Part shown: positions 9,419 to 19,996 of the stretch, one piece after another
Layout of the letters: the number at the start of each line of letters is the position of its first letter
Numbering within the stretch: the stretch's first letter is position 1
From: Arthrobacter sp. Hiyo4
GTDB taxonomy: Bacteria > Actinomycetota > Actinomycetes > Actinomycetales > Micrococcaceae
Reading direction: 5' to 3'
Assembly: GCA_002370555.1 (NCBI GenBank)
Contig: AP014718.1
Coordinates: forward strand, 558,001 to 622,000
DNA length: 64,000 bases
Made by a program: the position numbers and the translations under genes
Notes under the pieces: model-generated
Databases searched by the model: none
What the model was told of the DNA's origin: nothing
The model's input: only the letters and a program-made list of their open reading frames with translations

Positions 9419-10820
9419 TGGAGAGCACGCGGTCGCGGACGCTTTCCATCAGGACCCGGTCCGTTGCTTCCACGTTCAGGCGGAGGAAGGGCTCCGTGTT
9501 GGAGGGGCGCAGGTTGAACCAGAAGCTGCCGTCATTTGCCGTGAACGTGCTGCCGTCCATGGTGTCCACGGTGATGTCCTCGGCGGCGAAGTCGGCCCGG
9601 ACGCGCTCAACGGCGCCGGCCTTGTCCTCGATTTCAGAGTTGATCTCACCGGAGGAGACATAGGGCTCGTACTCGCGGCCGAGCTCGGACAACGGTCCGT
9701 CCTGCTCGCCGAGGGCAGCGAGCACATGCATTGCTGCGAGCATCCCGGTGTCCGCGTTCCAGAAATCGCGGAAGTAGAAGTGCGCTGAGTGCTCGCCGCC
9801 GAACACGGCACCTTCCTCAGCCATGACTGCCTTGATGAAGGAATGGCCCACACGCGTTCGGACGGCGCGGCCGCCGTCGTGCTCTACCAGTTCAGGCACT
9901 GCACGGGAGGTGAGCAGATTGTGGATGACGGTGGGCGTTGCCTCGCCCTGCGCCTGGGCGCGGGCGATTTCGCGGCGTGCCACCATGCCTGTGATGGCCG
10001 ACGGCGACACGGGCTCGCCCTTTTCGTCGATGACGAAGCAGCGGTCGGCATCGCCGTCGAAGGCCAAACCGATATCGGCGCCGTGCTCAATGACGGCGGC
10101 CTGCAGGTCGCGGAGGTTTTCCGGCTCGAGGGGTTGGCCGGGTGGTTCGGGAAGGAGCCATCCAGCTCGAAGTACAGAGGGATGATCTCGAACGGCAGCT
10201 TGGGCAGGAGGGCGTTGCCCAGCACCGCCGGAGTGGTGAGGCCGGCCATGCCGTTGCCTGCGTCCACAACTACCTTGAGCGGCCGGGATCCGGAGAGGTC
10301 CACCAGCTGGCGGAGGTACTCGGAGTAGTCCTTCAGGACGTCGTGGACGCCGATCAGGCCGCGCTTGGGGCTGCCGGGATGGAGCCTTCGTTGAGGTACT
10401 TCTCGGCCAGGGCCTGGATCTCTTTGAGGCCGGATTCGGAGGAGATGGGCTGTGCGCCGGCCTTCGACATTTTGATGCCGTTATATTCGGCAGGGTTGTG
10501 GCTGGCGGTGAACGTGGCGCCGGCAGCGTTGAGGGAGCCGCAGGCGAAGTAGAGCTCGTCGGTGGAGATCAGGTCAAGGAGCTTGACGTTGGCGCCGCGC
10601 GTGGCTGCCCGTCAGCGAAAGCCTTGGCGAACTCGGGGGAGGAGGGGCGCATGTCGCCCCCTACCAGGACCGTCTGGCCCTCCAGTTCCAGGACGTCAAC
10701 GAACGCGGCGCCCACGGCTTCGACGATTTCAGCGGTGATGGATTCACCCACGATGCCCCGGACGTCGTAGGCCTTGAAGGATGCCGAGAGGTCAAAAGTC
10801 TCTGTCTGTTCGCTAGTCAC
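9405..10820 (-). CDS. manB: Phosphomannomutase/phosphoglucomutase
   Basis: Converts mannose-6-phosphate to mannose-1-phosphate (alpha-D-phosphohexomutase family). About 472 residues after restoring three bases near 10607, 10372 and 10128. Visible: substrate-entry KAYDVRGIVG, phosphoserine loop TASHNPAEYNG, metal loop FDGDADRC, sugar-binding GEHSAHFYF, and C-terminal phosphate-binding RPSNTEPFLR. The three breaks fall in C/G runs and the catalytic motifs are intact, so the gene is probably functional. The GTG start has no ribosome site; a TAAGAT hexamer ends 7 nt before it (10828-10833), fitting a leaderless message. Confidence 0.93.
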
Positions 10821-10916
10821 GGGTCTTATCTTACGTGGCGCCGCGGACGCCGAGGGTTGTCCACATACGGCGGTCCCGGCTTTATGCGTGTCGGTGGGGG
10901 CTGGGATACTGAATCA

Positions 10917-13096
10917 ATGGTCGATACCCAGAACGCCGCCCTTCTTTCCGTTTCCCCTGGCTCACCGTCCGCCACAAAAAGCCAGGCGCTGGAGGTTCTC
11001 CGCGAACTTGTGGGGCATCCGGCTGCGGATTTCCACGACGGACAGTTTGAGGCGATTGAAGCACTGGTCGACGGCGGCCGGCGGGCTTTGGTGGTCCAGC
11101 GCACCGGTTGGGGAAAATCGGCCGTGTACTTTGTGGCGTCCCTGCTGCTCCGGCGCCGCGGCGCCGGCCCCACCCTGATCGTTTCGCCGCTGCTCGCCCT
11201 GATGCGGGACCAGGTGGCTGCCGCCGCCCGCGCCGGAGTGCGTGCCGCGGCCATCAACTCGGCGAACCAGCTGGACTGGGACACCGTCAGGGAACAGCTC
11301 GCCGCCGATGAAGTCGACGTGCTGCTGGTGTCGCCGGAACGGCTCACCAACCCGGCCTTCCGTGAGAACCAGCTGCCGGAGCTCATCCGGCGGACCGGCC
11401 TGCTGGTGATTGACGAAGCCCACTGCATTTCGGACTGGGGCCACGACTTCCGGCCGGACTACCGCCGGATCGCTGACCTGATCACCCAACTGCCGGAGTC
11501 CGTGCCTGTCTTGGCCACCACCGCCACGGCCAACTCGCGCGTGGTCCACGACATCGAGGAACAGCTGGGCGCGGGCGTCCTCACCATCCGCGGAACCCTT
11601 GGCCGGGATTCCCTGCGCCTGGGTGTCCTGGCACTCCCGAATTCCCGCGAACGGCTGGGCTGGCTCCTGACGCACCTGGCCGATCTGCCCGGCAGCGGCA
11701 TCATCTACACACTGACCGTCTCCGCCGCGGAGGATACCGCCCGGCTTCTCGCTGAAGCCGGACACACAGTTCAGGCCTATACCGGCAGGACCGATCCCGC
11801 GGACCGGGAGCGCGCAGAGCAGATGCTCAAGGACAACCAGGTTAAGGCGCTGGTGGCCACCTCGGCGCTCGGCATGGGCTTCGACAAACCGGACCTTGGC
11901 TTCGTCGTCCACCTCGGGGCACCGTCCTCCCCGGTGGCGTACTACCAGCAGGTGGGCCGCGCGGGCCGTGGCGCGGCGAATGCAGATGTGCTGTTGCTGC
12001 CGGGTTCTGAAGACCGGGATATCTGGCAGTACTTTGCCACCGCGTCCATGCCGTCCGAGGATAAAGCCACAGCGGTGCTGACAGCGCTGGCTGAAGCCGG
12101 AACTGCCGTCTCAACGGTGGCGTTGGAGGCCCGGGTTGACCTCCGCCGCACCCCGCTGGAGCTGCTGCTGAAGGTCCTGGCCGTGGACGGCGCCGTGGAA
12201 CGTGTCGGCGGCGGGTGGCGTTCCACCGGCCAGCCGTGGATCTACGACGCCGAGCGTTACCGCCGGATCGCCGAGGCCAGAGTGGACGAGCAGGACTCCA
12301 TGCTGATCTACCAGGACACCGCGGGTTGCCGGATGGAATACATCACCTCGGTCCTCGACGACGAGACAGCGCACCCCTGTGGCCGGTGCGATAACTGCGC
12401 CGGCCGCTGGTTCCGGGCCGATATCGCCGAGGACGCCACGGCAGCGGCGGGCCAGACCCTCACCCGCGCCGGCGGTGTCCTGGAAGCACGGCTGCAGTGG
12501 CCCAGCGGCATGGACCGCCTGGGCGTTCCGGTCAAGGGCAAAATCAAGCCCGACGACGGACTGGCGGACGGCCGGGTGCTGGCAAGGCTGACCGATCTCG
12601 GCTGGGGCGGGGCGCTGCGGGAACTCTTCGCGGCCGGGGCCGCGGACCGTCCGGTGGATCCTGCCATGCTGCAGGCCTGTGTCCAGGTCCTGCGGGAATG
12701 GGCTACCGGTGACGGCCGGAACCCGGGCTGGAGCGGTGCCGGCCGGCCGGCCGCGATCGTCAGCATGCCCTCCCGCAGCAAGCCCGAACTGGTCCGTTCC
12801 CTTGCCCAGGGAATTTCGGAAATCGGCAGGATCCCCTACCTTGGGGAGCTGGACCTGGGACATGGCGGACCCACTGGAAGCCGCGGCGGGAACAGTGCGT
12901 ACCGGCTGGCGGGCGTCTGGGACCGCGTCATGGTGGGCCCGGAATTGGCGGCCGCCATGGCAACACTTCGTGGCCAGGGCGTGATGCTGATCGACGACCT
13001 CGTGGACAGCCGGTGGACCGTTACCGTGGCTGGACGCGCCCTGCGCCAGGCGGGGCGGGGGCTGTTCTTCCGCTCGTGCTTGCCCAGGCCGGCTGA
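10917..13096 (+). CDS. recQ: RecQ-family ATP-dependent DNA helicase
   Basis: A 3'-5' DNA helicase for recombination and repair. About 726 residues. Motif I QRTGWGKSAVYF, motif II DEAHCISDWGHDFRPDYR, motif III ATTATAN, and motifs V/VI GMGFDKPD and QQVGRAGRG are all present. The zinc site is seen as CRMEYI...HPCGRCDNC. The start at 10917 is chosen because a GATACT hexamer ends 6 nt before it and no ribosome site exists. Near 13053 a base seems missing; restoring it gives the ending AGAGAVLPLVLAQAG and a stop at 13094-13096. The 3' end overlaps the convergent MFS gene. Confidence 0.93.
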
Positions 13097-14497
13097 CCTC
13101 TGCGCCGGCCTGCCGGTGCAGTGACAGGCTGTCCGCCGTACTGAAGAGCATCAGGACGGCCATGGTGAGGAAGGCTCCGCGGAAGGGGCCAGCTTGATCT
13201 GCGGGGAAGGCCGCCACGCCGTCGAAAACCCGGATCAGCAGGGCGCCAACGGCGATGCCGGCGCCTGCGGCGAGCTGCACCAGGGTCGCCGACACGGAGT
13301 TGGCCGAGGTCAGCTGGGCGGGTGCAATGTCCGCGTACTGCACCGACGCGTAGGCGGAGAAACCGATGGAGCGGAAGGCCCGCTGCACACCAGCAGGGCG
13401 AAGATCAGGGCCTGCGGCGTGTCCGGCGTGAGCAGGGCGCACAGGGCGAAGGTCACCGCCGATGCCAGGGAGCCGAAGACCAGCATGGCCCGGAAACCGA
13501 AACGGCGGATCAGCGGCGTGGTGGCCGGTTTGATGCCGATGTTGCCGATGAACACGGCCGCCACCATGATTCCGGCGTGCAGCGGTGACCAGCCGAAACC
13601 GGTCTGGAACATTAGGGGCAGGAGGAACGGCACCGAACTGATGGTCAGGCGGTAGACGAACCCGCCGGTGGCCATGGCCCGGAAGGTGCGGGTGGAAAAA
13701 ACACTGAGATCGAACAGAGGGTTTTTGGCCCGTCTCATCCACAGCACGGCGGCCGCGAGGGCGCATATCCCTGCAGCGGCGCTGATAGCTGCCCATGGAC
13801 CGTCGGGGTGGGCGGTGGCCAGTTCCAGGCCCACCACCAGGGCACCGACGCCGGTGGTGGTGAGGAGCAGGCCTAGCCAGTCGAGCCTGCGTGCCCTGTC
13901 TCCGGCGCCGGCTGGAACCAGACTGAGTGCGGCGATGAAGGCGGCCGCACCGAGTGGCAAATTGATGAGGAAGATCCAGTGCCACGACAGGTAAGTTGTC
14001 AAGGCGCCGCCCACCAGCGGTGCCAGCACGGGGCTAGCAGCGCGGGCCACACCAGGAAGGCCGTGGCGCGCAGGAGCTCCGATTTGGGTGTGCCGCGCAG
14101 GACCAGGAGGGTGCCGACCGGAACCATCATGGCCCCGCCGGCGCCCTGCAGGATCCGGCTCAGCGTCAGCACGGTCAGGTCGGGGCTGACGGCGCAGGCC
14201 AATGAGGCGAGTGTGAACAGGGCAATCGCGAAGCAGAATACTTTGCGGGCCCCACACGTTCGGCAAGCCAGCCGCTGAGCGGGATTCCCATGGCCACGGT
14301 CATGAGGTAGGCCGTCATGGTGATGTTTACGTCGGCGGCTGGAACGCCAAAGTCGCTGGCGATGTTGGGGATGGCCGTGGTGAGGATGGTGCCGTCCAGG
14401 AACTCCATAAAGAATGTGGCAGCCACCAGCAGCGCCAGGCGTGGATTCCATGCCTGGCTTGTGCTGGTTTCCGCGCCCGGGAATTGCTTACTGCCAT
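13021..14497 (-). CDS. MFS drug exporter, DHA2 (EmrB/QacA) type
   Basis: About 493 residues in five pieces; bases appear missing near 14473, 14251, 14030, 13382 and 13053. Read through, it gives a 14-helix exporter: helix 1 with FFMEFLDGTILTTAIP (the DHA2 motif D1 region), motif A GWLAERVGARK, motif C-like GALVVGLE, and SRILQGAGGAMMVP in helix 4. A proton-driven multidrug exporter is the family expectation; the substrate is unknown. The start is ATG 14497 (MAVSNSRAR...). Its end overlaps recQ by about 75 bp tail-to-tail. Confidence 0.85.
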
Positions 14498-14614
14498 TTC
14501 ACCATCCTGCCACCGCCTGCACGGGTGGAGCCTGGTGCGTCCGCACCCCGGACCGTGAGCCGGGCACTCTGCGCCCACACCCCAGGCTCCCGCCCTGTGA
14601 ACGCCAGAGAACGC

Positions 14615-14639
14615 AAAAGGCCCGGTCCAGGACCGGGCC
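14615..14639 (-). terminator. Terminator of tRNA-Ser(GCT)
   Basis: GGCCCGGTCC and GGACCGGGCC (14619-14639) form perfect 10-bp arms with a single-base loop. They are followed in the minus direction by TTTT. It lies 6 bp past the tRNA 3' end. Confidence 0.75.
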
Positions 14640-14644
14640 AAACG

Positions 14645-14732
14645 CGGAGACGGGGGGATTTGAACCCCCGGTGGAGTTGTGCCCCACACTTCATTAGCAG
14701 TGAAGCCCATTCGGCCGCTCTGGCACGTCTCC
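14645..14732 (-). tRNA. tRNA-Ser (anticodon GCT)
   Basis: An 88-nt class II tRNA on the minus strand. It has acceptor GGAGACG/CGTCTCC, anticodon loop CTGCTAA, a long variable arm, T-arm GGGTTCAAATCCC and discriminator G. Confidence 0.97.
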
Positions 14733-14867
14733 AATGGCTATTACTAGCCCACCAAGGATACGCAGAACGGGGCACGCAGTGCAAAACGGCTACTGAACGC
14801 CTGACTCAGCCCTGGCGCCCTGCCCCACGGTATGCCTCGCGCCGGGCCCAGGAACAGTGCCCTACGC

Positions 14868-17134
14868 TCAACCGCCTGCCAGCGTCCGCCATAGGAAGTG
14901 CTGGCTGCGGGCCTGTAGCGCGGCGGCCTGCCGGTTGTCCGACGCTCCGGCGTGGCCGCCTTCGAGCGCCTCGTGGAACCAGACATTCGGGATGCCCATC
15001 GCCTGCATCCGGGCTGCCATCTTGCGGGCCTGGACCGGTCCCACCCTGTCGTCCGAGGTGGCCGTCCAGATGAATGTTTCGGGGTACTCTATGCCGTCCT
15101 TGAGCAGGTGGTATGGCGAGAAGGTCTTGATGTATTCCCATTCCGCCGCCACGTCCGGGTCGCCGTACTCGGCGATCCAGGAGTGCCCGGCGGAGAGCTT
15201 GGTGTAGCGCCTCATGTCCAGCAGCGGAACGCCGCAGGAGACAGCCCCGAAAAGTTCCGGGTAGCTGGTGAGCATGTTGCCCACCAGCAGCCCGCCGTTG
15301 GACCCGCCCACGCAGCCAAGCCGCTCCCGGGCGGTGACGCCACGGTGGACGAGGTGCTGCGCCACGGCGGCAAAGTCCTCGAAGGCGCGGTGCCGGTTTT
15401 CCTTGAGCGCGGCCCGGTGCCAGGACGGCCCGTATTCGCCGCCGCCGCGGATGTTGGCCACAACGTAGACGCCGCCGCGGGAGTGCGCTGCCTCGCCGGC
15501 CTGCCGGAGGTGGCGGTCCTGCGTTCCAGCCAAGCCCTGCCCACGGTTCCGCTGTACGCAGGGGTCCGGGAGACTTCGAAGCCGCCGTAGCCGGAGAGCT
15601 GCGTGGGGTTCTGCCCGTCAAGGACCAGGTCCCGCGAGGCCACCTGGAAGTAGGGGACGCGCGTGCCGTCTGCGGAGACGGCGAAGTGCTGCTGCACCTC
15701 GTACTGGTCTTCATTAAAGAACGACGGCGACGCCTTGACTGCCGCATGGCTGCTCACCACGCCAGCCGTCCCGGAAACGCCCCGCCGGAACCGACGGTCC
15801 CGGCAGGATCCCGCGTGAGGCTTCCGCGCATCAGTGTGCTGGGGGTGGTGAATCCGGTGGCGACCAGCCAGAAGTCGTCGCCCGCACCGCCGTCGGCCGG
15901 TCCATCATCTTCGTCGTCCACCGCGTAGGCGTTGACGTCGTGCAGCGGCGGGCAGGCATCCAGAAGCGACGAAGCCCAGGCGCCGCCGTCGACCGTACTC
16001 CCGCCGGCCGCAGCCCGGCCGGACGCAACGCCGGGAACAGAGGGATCCAGCACCCGGATCTCGGACGAGACGTCCCGCAGCAGGTTCAGCAGCAGGAAAT
16101 TGCGCGTCCAGCTCCACGACTGAAGCGAAGTGTGCGCATCCGGCGCAAACAGCACCAAGAGATCCCGCGCCCCGGCAAGGTAGTCCTCGAACTTCGCAGC
16201 GAGCAGCGAACCGGCGGGGTACGTGTTGCCCTCAAGGGACCAGTCCTGCTGCGGCCGGAACAGGAGCCACTCGCGGTGCGCACTGAGGTTAACATCTGTC
16301 GGTGCGTCGATCTCTAGCCAGGCGTCGTCCCAGCGGATGAACGTGCTGCGGTTATAGAAGTCGATGTAGTCCACGGCGAACGTGCGCTCGAAACCCGGAG
16401 TGGAATCATGCGCCACCACGGCCATCATGTGGTCCTCGGGCACCTCAAAAAGCCGGGCAGCCCCGGAGAGGGCCTCGCCGCGCCGCAGGGTGACGGCCGT
16501 CCGGGCATACGAGGATGCGGTCCGCGGCAGGTCCCTGCCGTGGAGGCGACCAGCAGCGTGTCCGCGTCCAGCCACGAAACGTTCCCCTTCGCCGTCGGCA
16601 GGTCAAAACCCCGCTGGCCGGGTCAACAAAGGTGCGGGCCCCGACGTCGAACTCGCGGTAGCGGTTGGCGTCGCCGCCGTCGGGGGAGAGCGCCAGCAGC
16701 GCGAGGCGGTACGGGTCGCCGGCAGCGGGGCGCAGGAACGTGGCACCGTGGAAGACCCACTCCTCACCTTCGGCGGCGGCGAGGGCATCCACATCCAGCA
16801 GGACATCCCAGTCCGGCGAGTCCGTCAGGTAGCTTTCCCAGGTGGTGCGGCGCCACAGCCCCTTCGGGTTCGCCTGGTCCTTCCAGAAGTTGTAGTACCA
16901 CTCGCCGCGCTTGCCCACCATGGCGATCCGGTCCGTTGAGTCCAGCACCTCCAGGATGCTTCCTTCCAGGCCTGCGTAGTCGGCGTCCTCCAAAAGGTCC
17001 TCGGTGCGGGCGTTCTGCTCGCGGACCCAGGCCAGCGGTGCCTCGCCGTAGATCTCCTCCAGCCAGACGTTCTCATCAGTGGGTTCGGGGGCGGGCGATG
17101 AACCGGGCGCTTGATCAGCTGCAGTGGTGGTCAT
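14868..17134 (-). CDS. S9-family prolyl oligopeptidase
   Basis: About 756 residues after restoring four bases (near 16612, 16530, 15765 and 15525). The N-terminal beta-propeller region starts ENVWLEEIYGEAPLAWV. The C-terminal alpha/beta-hydrolase domain carries GGVYVVANIRGGGEYG, nucleophile GGSNGG, the acid in TSDDRVGPVQ and the catalytic His in EGGHAGA. The serine peptidase acts on short, often proline-containing peptides; no export signal, so probably cytosolic. The start MTTTAADQ at 17134 is preferred over an upstream ATG because the family begins near the ENVWLE box. It is divergent from the FAD/NAD(P) gene. Confidence 0.92.
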
Positions 17135-17208
17135 GTGCCCCATCCAAACAACATTTTCGCGCCGCAAGCAAGTCAAGTGCCTTGGGCTCATGCCGATACT
17201 CTGGATGC

Positions 17209-19193
17209 TTGGGTAAATCGAAGAGCATCCGGGCCGCCATCATCGGCGCCGGACCGCGGGGAACGAGTGTGCTGGAGCGTTTGCTCGCACACGCCGCCGC
17301 GTACGCCGCTGCCCACTCCGGCCCCGTTTCCCTGCATATCGACGTCATCGACCCCTATCCGGCGGGTCCGGGGCACGTGTGGCAGCCCGGCCAGTCCCGG
17401 CTGTACCTCATGAACACCCAGTCCTTCTACCCCACGGTCATCCCTGAAGACCCCCGGCTGGCGCCGTCGCTCGCGGGCACCACGTTCGACCGCTGGCGGG
17501 CCCGGCAGCAGCGTGAGCCGATGCCGGCCCTGACGCTGGACGAGCGGTCCGAACTGTCTGCCTTGGGGTCGCGGGACTTCCCTAGCCGGGCCCTGTACGG
17601 CCGCTACCTGCGCTGCACGCTGGACGAGTTGACGGCAAAACTTCCCGACGGCGTCAGCGTCAGTTTCCACGAAAAGACGGCCGTGTCGGTGCGTGCATCG
17701 GGCCGCGGAACCGCCCGGACGCCGGGGAGGGCACTCCAGATGACGGCACCCCAGGCGAGGCAACCCCAAGTACCGGAAAGTTCGACGTCGGACTCGCCGG
17801 CGGCGGCTCCCTCACGGTCGATTCCGTGGTCCTCGCCCTGGGGCACCTGGCGTCCCGGCTGAACCCTGAGCAGCGGGAACTCAAGGCGTCGGCCGCTCAG
17901 CTGGGCCTGAGCTACTTCCCGCCGGCCGTCCCGGCGGACGTCGACTGGGCCGCGGTTCCGGCCGGCGAACCGGTTCTGGTCCGGGGCATGGGGCTGAACT
18001 TCTTCGACGCGATGGGCCAGCTCACGGAGGGCCGCGGCGGAAAGTTCATCGACGCCGGAATCCGGCTCGAGTATCAGCCCTCCGGCCAGGAGCCCCTGAT
18101 CATTGCAGCCTCCCGCCGCGGCACCCCGTACCGGGCCAAGGCCTCGCTGGCCGGCTACTACCCGGGGTCGGTCAGCCTGCGGTACCTGACCGAGGCCGCG
18201 CTGGAGCGGTTCGCGGCCACCGGCATCCGCCCGGGTTTCGACCACGATCTCTGGCCCCTGCTGCACCGGGACACCCTCTGGGCCTACTACTCCACCCTGG
18301 TGCGCTCGCAGCCGGCGGCCGTCCCCGACGCATCCGCCTTCCTGGCCGCCCTGGAGGATGCCCTGCGGCCGCATGCCCACAGCGCCGCCAACTGGGAGGC
18401 AGCTGTGGAGAGCGTCCTTGCAGTGCACGTCGGGCCGCGGCACCGTCTGGACCTGCCGGGCCTCGCGTCTCCCCTGGCCGGCAGGTCCTTCGGATCGCGC
18501 GCTGAACTGGATGCCGCCGTCGTCGAGTACCTGCTCGATGACGCCCGCCGCTCAGCACTGGGCGAGGAGGATCCGGTGAAGATGGCCATCGGCGCGCTGC
18601 ACCATGGGCGCGCGGTGCTGAAAACGGCAGTGGCCGACGGCGGCATCACCGATGAGTCCTGGGTCGCCGGCCTTCGTGGTTGGTTTGAGTCGTTTGTGGA
18701 GGGCCTGGCCAGCGGGCCGCCCGCGCTGCGCGCTGAACAGCTGGCTGCCCTGGCGCGCGCTGGCGTGGTCAGCTTTGTAGGGCCCGATCCCCGGTTCAGC
18801 GTGGACCGGCGGACAGGCCGCTTTACCGCCGTCTCTCCGTGGGTGAAAGGCCCGCCGGTGGCGGCGAAGACCATGGTGGAGGCCCTCGCACCGGCGAACC
18901 GAGTGTCGGCGAACGCTTCACCGCTGCTTGAACAGCTCCTCGCTGACGGGATGGTGCGGCCCCGGCTGATGATGACGGCGGAAGGTGCGCCGGTGCAGGC
19001 CACCGGGCTCGACGTGGCGCCGCACCCGTACCGGCCGGTGGCGGCCAACGGCTCGGTGACCGAGGGTCTCTATGTGCTGGGCCTGCAGCTTTCGGCCACC
19101 CAGTGGGGCACTGCCATCGCCGCGGAAGCGCTCCAGCCGGGCGGACCCACGTACGCCAGCGGCAGCGGACGCTCCGCGACGCCGACGAAATAG
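17209..19193 (+). CDS. FAD/NAD(P)-binding protein (adenylate-forming-type oxidoreductase, pfam13454-like)
   Basis: About 661 residues after restoring one base near 17718. The N-terminal dinucleotide fold AAIIGAGPRGTSVLERL is followed by the family's IDPYPAGPGHVW and LMNT-x-S boxes. VVLALGH sits at the second FAD contact, and GLQLSATQWGTA is near the end. The family contains lysine/ornithine N-hydroxylase-like proteins of unknown substrate; no siderophore genes lie nearby. Start: TTG 17209, with a TACTCT hexamer ending 6 nt before it and no ribosome site, so a leaderless message is likely. Confidence 0.8.
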
Positions 19194-19197
19194 CACA

Positions 19198-19224
19198 GGC
19201 GATCCTCGGACACTGAGGATCGCC
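19198..19224. terminator. Hairpin after the FAD/NAD(P) gene
   Basis: GGCGATCCTC and GAGGATCGCC are perfect 10-bp arms around a 7-nt loop. It begins 5 bp after the stop. Confidence 0.65.
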
Positions 19225-19288
19225 GCCGCAACGAAATATCGTCCGCACGTCCTCTGAGTTTTTGTCCAGATAACGGCCCCTGAACGCC

Positions 19289-19693
19289 CGGAAAGACGTG
19301 CCAGGCGGCAGCGCCGGGCTCGGCTACGAGCCCATATCCCTTCATCTCGCGCGGCTGCCACACGCAAATTGCCGCTCCGGCGGCGTCACCGAAGATGGCC
19401 ATGTGGCCCTGTTCCGGAACATCCATGGGCGGCATGAAGACCTGGCCGCCGTTGGCCGCGACGGCGGACGCGGTGGCCTCGGCATCGTCCGAACGCAGGT
19501 ACGTGGACCAGACGTCAGTCGTGCCTGCCTGGTCCTCGTCCTTCTGCATGAGCCCGGCCACGGTCCTGCCGTTCCTCCGTGCGGTGGTGTAGCCGCCGTA
19601 TTTCTCCTCGTCTCCGGTCTCGTAATCCCAGCCGAAGAGTTGCTCTTTCTGTCGATGGGTGGCAACAGGAACGACCCTATGTCCGGGCTCCGA
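19289..19693 (-). pseudogene. Decayed VOC (glyoxalase/bleomycin-resistance) protein
   Basis: The central reading frame is clearly a VOC domain: LFGWDYETGDEEKYGGY, DAEATASAVAANGGQVFMPP, EQGHMAIFGDAAGAAICVW and KGYGLVAEPGAAAWH. The N-terminal segment that should carry the first metal ligand is scrambled and has no good start codon. The second VOC domain, which should follow GAAAWH, is missing; unrelated sequence runs into the terminator instead. This is more than a single-base error can explain. It lies just outside the left attachment site, so it is host DNA next to the inserted element. Confidence 0.65.
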
Positions 19694-19738
19694 CAGTTTT
19701 AATGGTTCAGCTCCGACGGAGCCTGTGCCGGTTAAACG

Positions 19739-19777
19739 AAGAAGCCCCGGTCCGCCATCATGTGGCGTACCGGGGTT
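19739..19777 (-). terminator. Ancestral tRNA-Ser(TGA) terminator, now stranded at the left end
   Basis: An imperfect long hairpin around ACCCCGGTACGCC and GGCGGACCGGGGC. It lies directly beyond the left tRNA fragment in the minus direction. It was probably the original terminator of tRNA-Ser(TGA) before the element separated them by about 10 kb. Confidence 0.55.
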
Positions 19778-19780
19778 CAT

Positions 19781-19838
19781 TCGCGGAAGGTAAGAGATTC
19801 GAACTCTTGGTACGGGGTTGCCGCACACTAGTTTTCAA
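19781..19838 (-). repeat. attL: duplicated 3' half of tRNA-Ser(TGA)
   Basis: 58 bp matching 29690-29747 with one mismatch (G at 19819 versus A at 29728). It covers the tRNA from the 3' end to the anticodon loop. Without the 5' half this copy cannot be a tRNA. Confidence 0.92.
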
Positions 19839-19958
19839 GTTTTGTCAGACCCGGAATGCTGGGGATCGGCCCATGCCGTCAGGTGCCAAGTTCCGCACGG
19901 TAGCGGGGGTTTTCGTCTTGGGTAGGATCGCTGGAAATCGGCCGGTGCTGTTTCCTGC

Positions 19959-19988
19959 GGCCACAGTTTGGCCACAGTCGGCCACAGT
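19959..19988 (+). repeat. Phased GGCCACAGT repeats, candidate arm-type sites
   Basis: GGCCACAGT occurs at 19959, 19970 and 19980, spaced 11 and 10 bp, between attL and the first integrase. Related GGCCAC copies (29580, 29591, 11 bp apart) lie near the right end. Helically phased short repeats next to att sites are typical of tyrosine-recombinase arm sites. Confidence 0.45.
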
Positions 19989-19996
19989 GGCCAGCT

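Noticed and set aside
12111..13985. 624-codon minus-strand frame spanning recQ and the MFS gene
   Set aside because: Only its part between ~13050 and 13380 is a real MFS segment; the rest is antisense to recQ.
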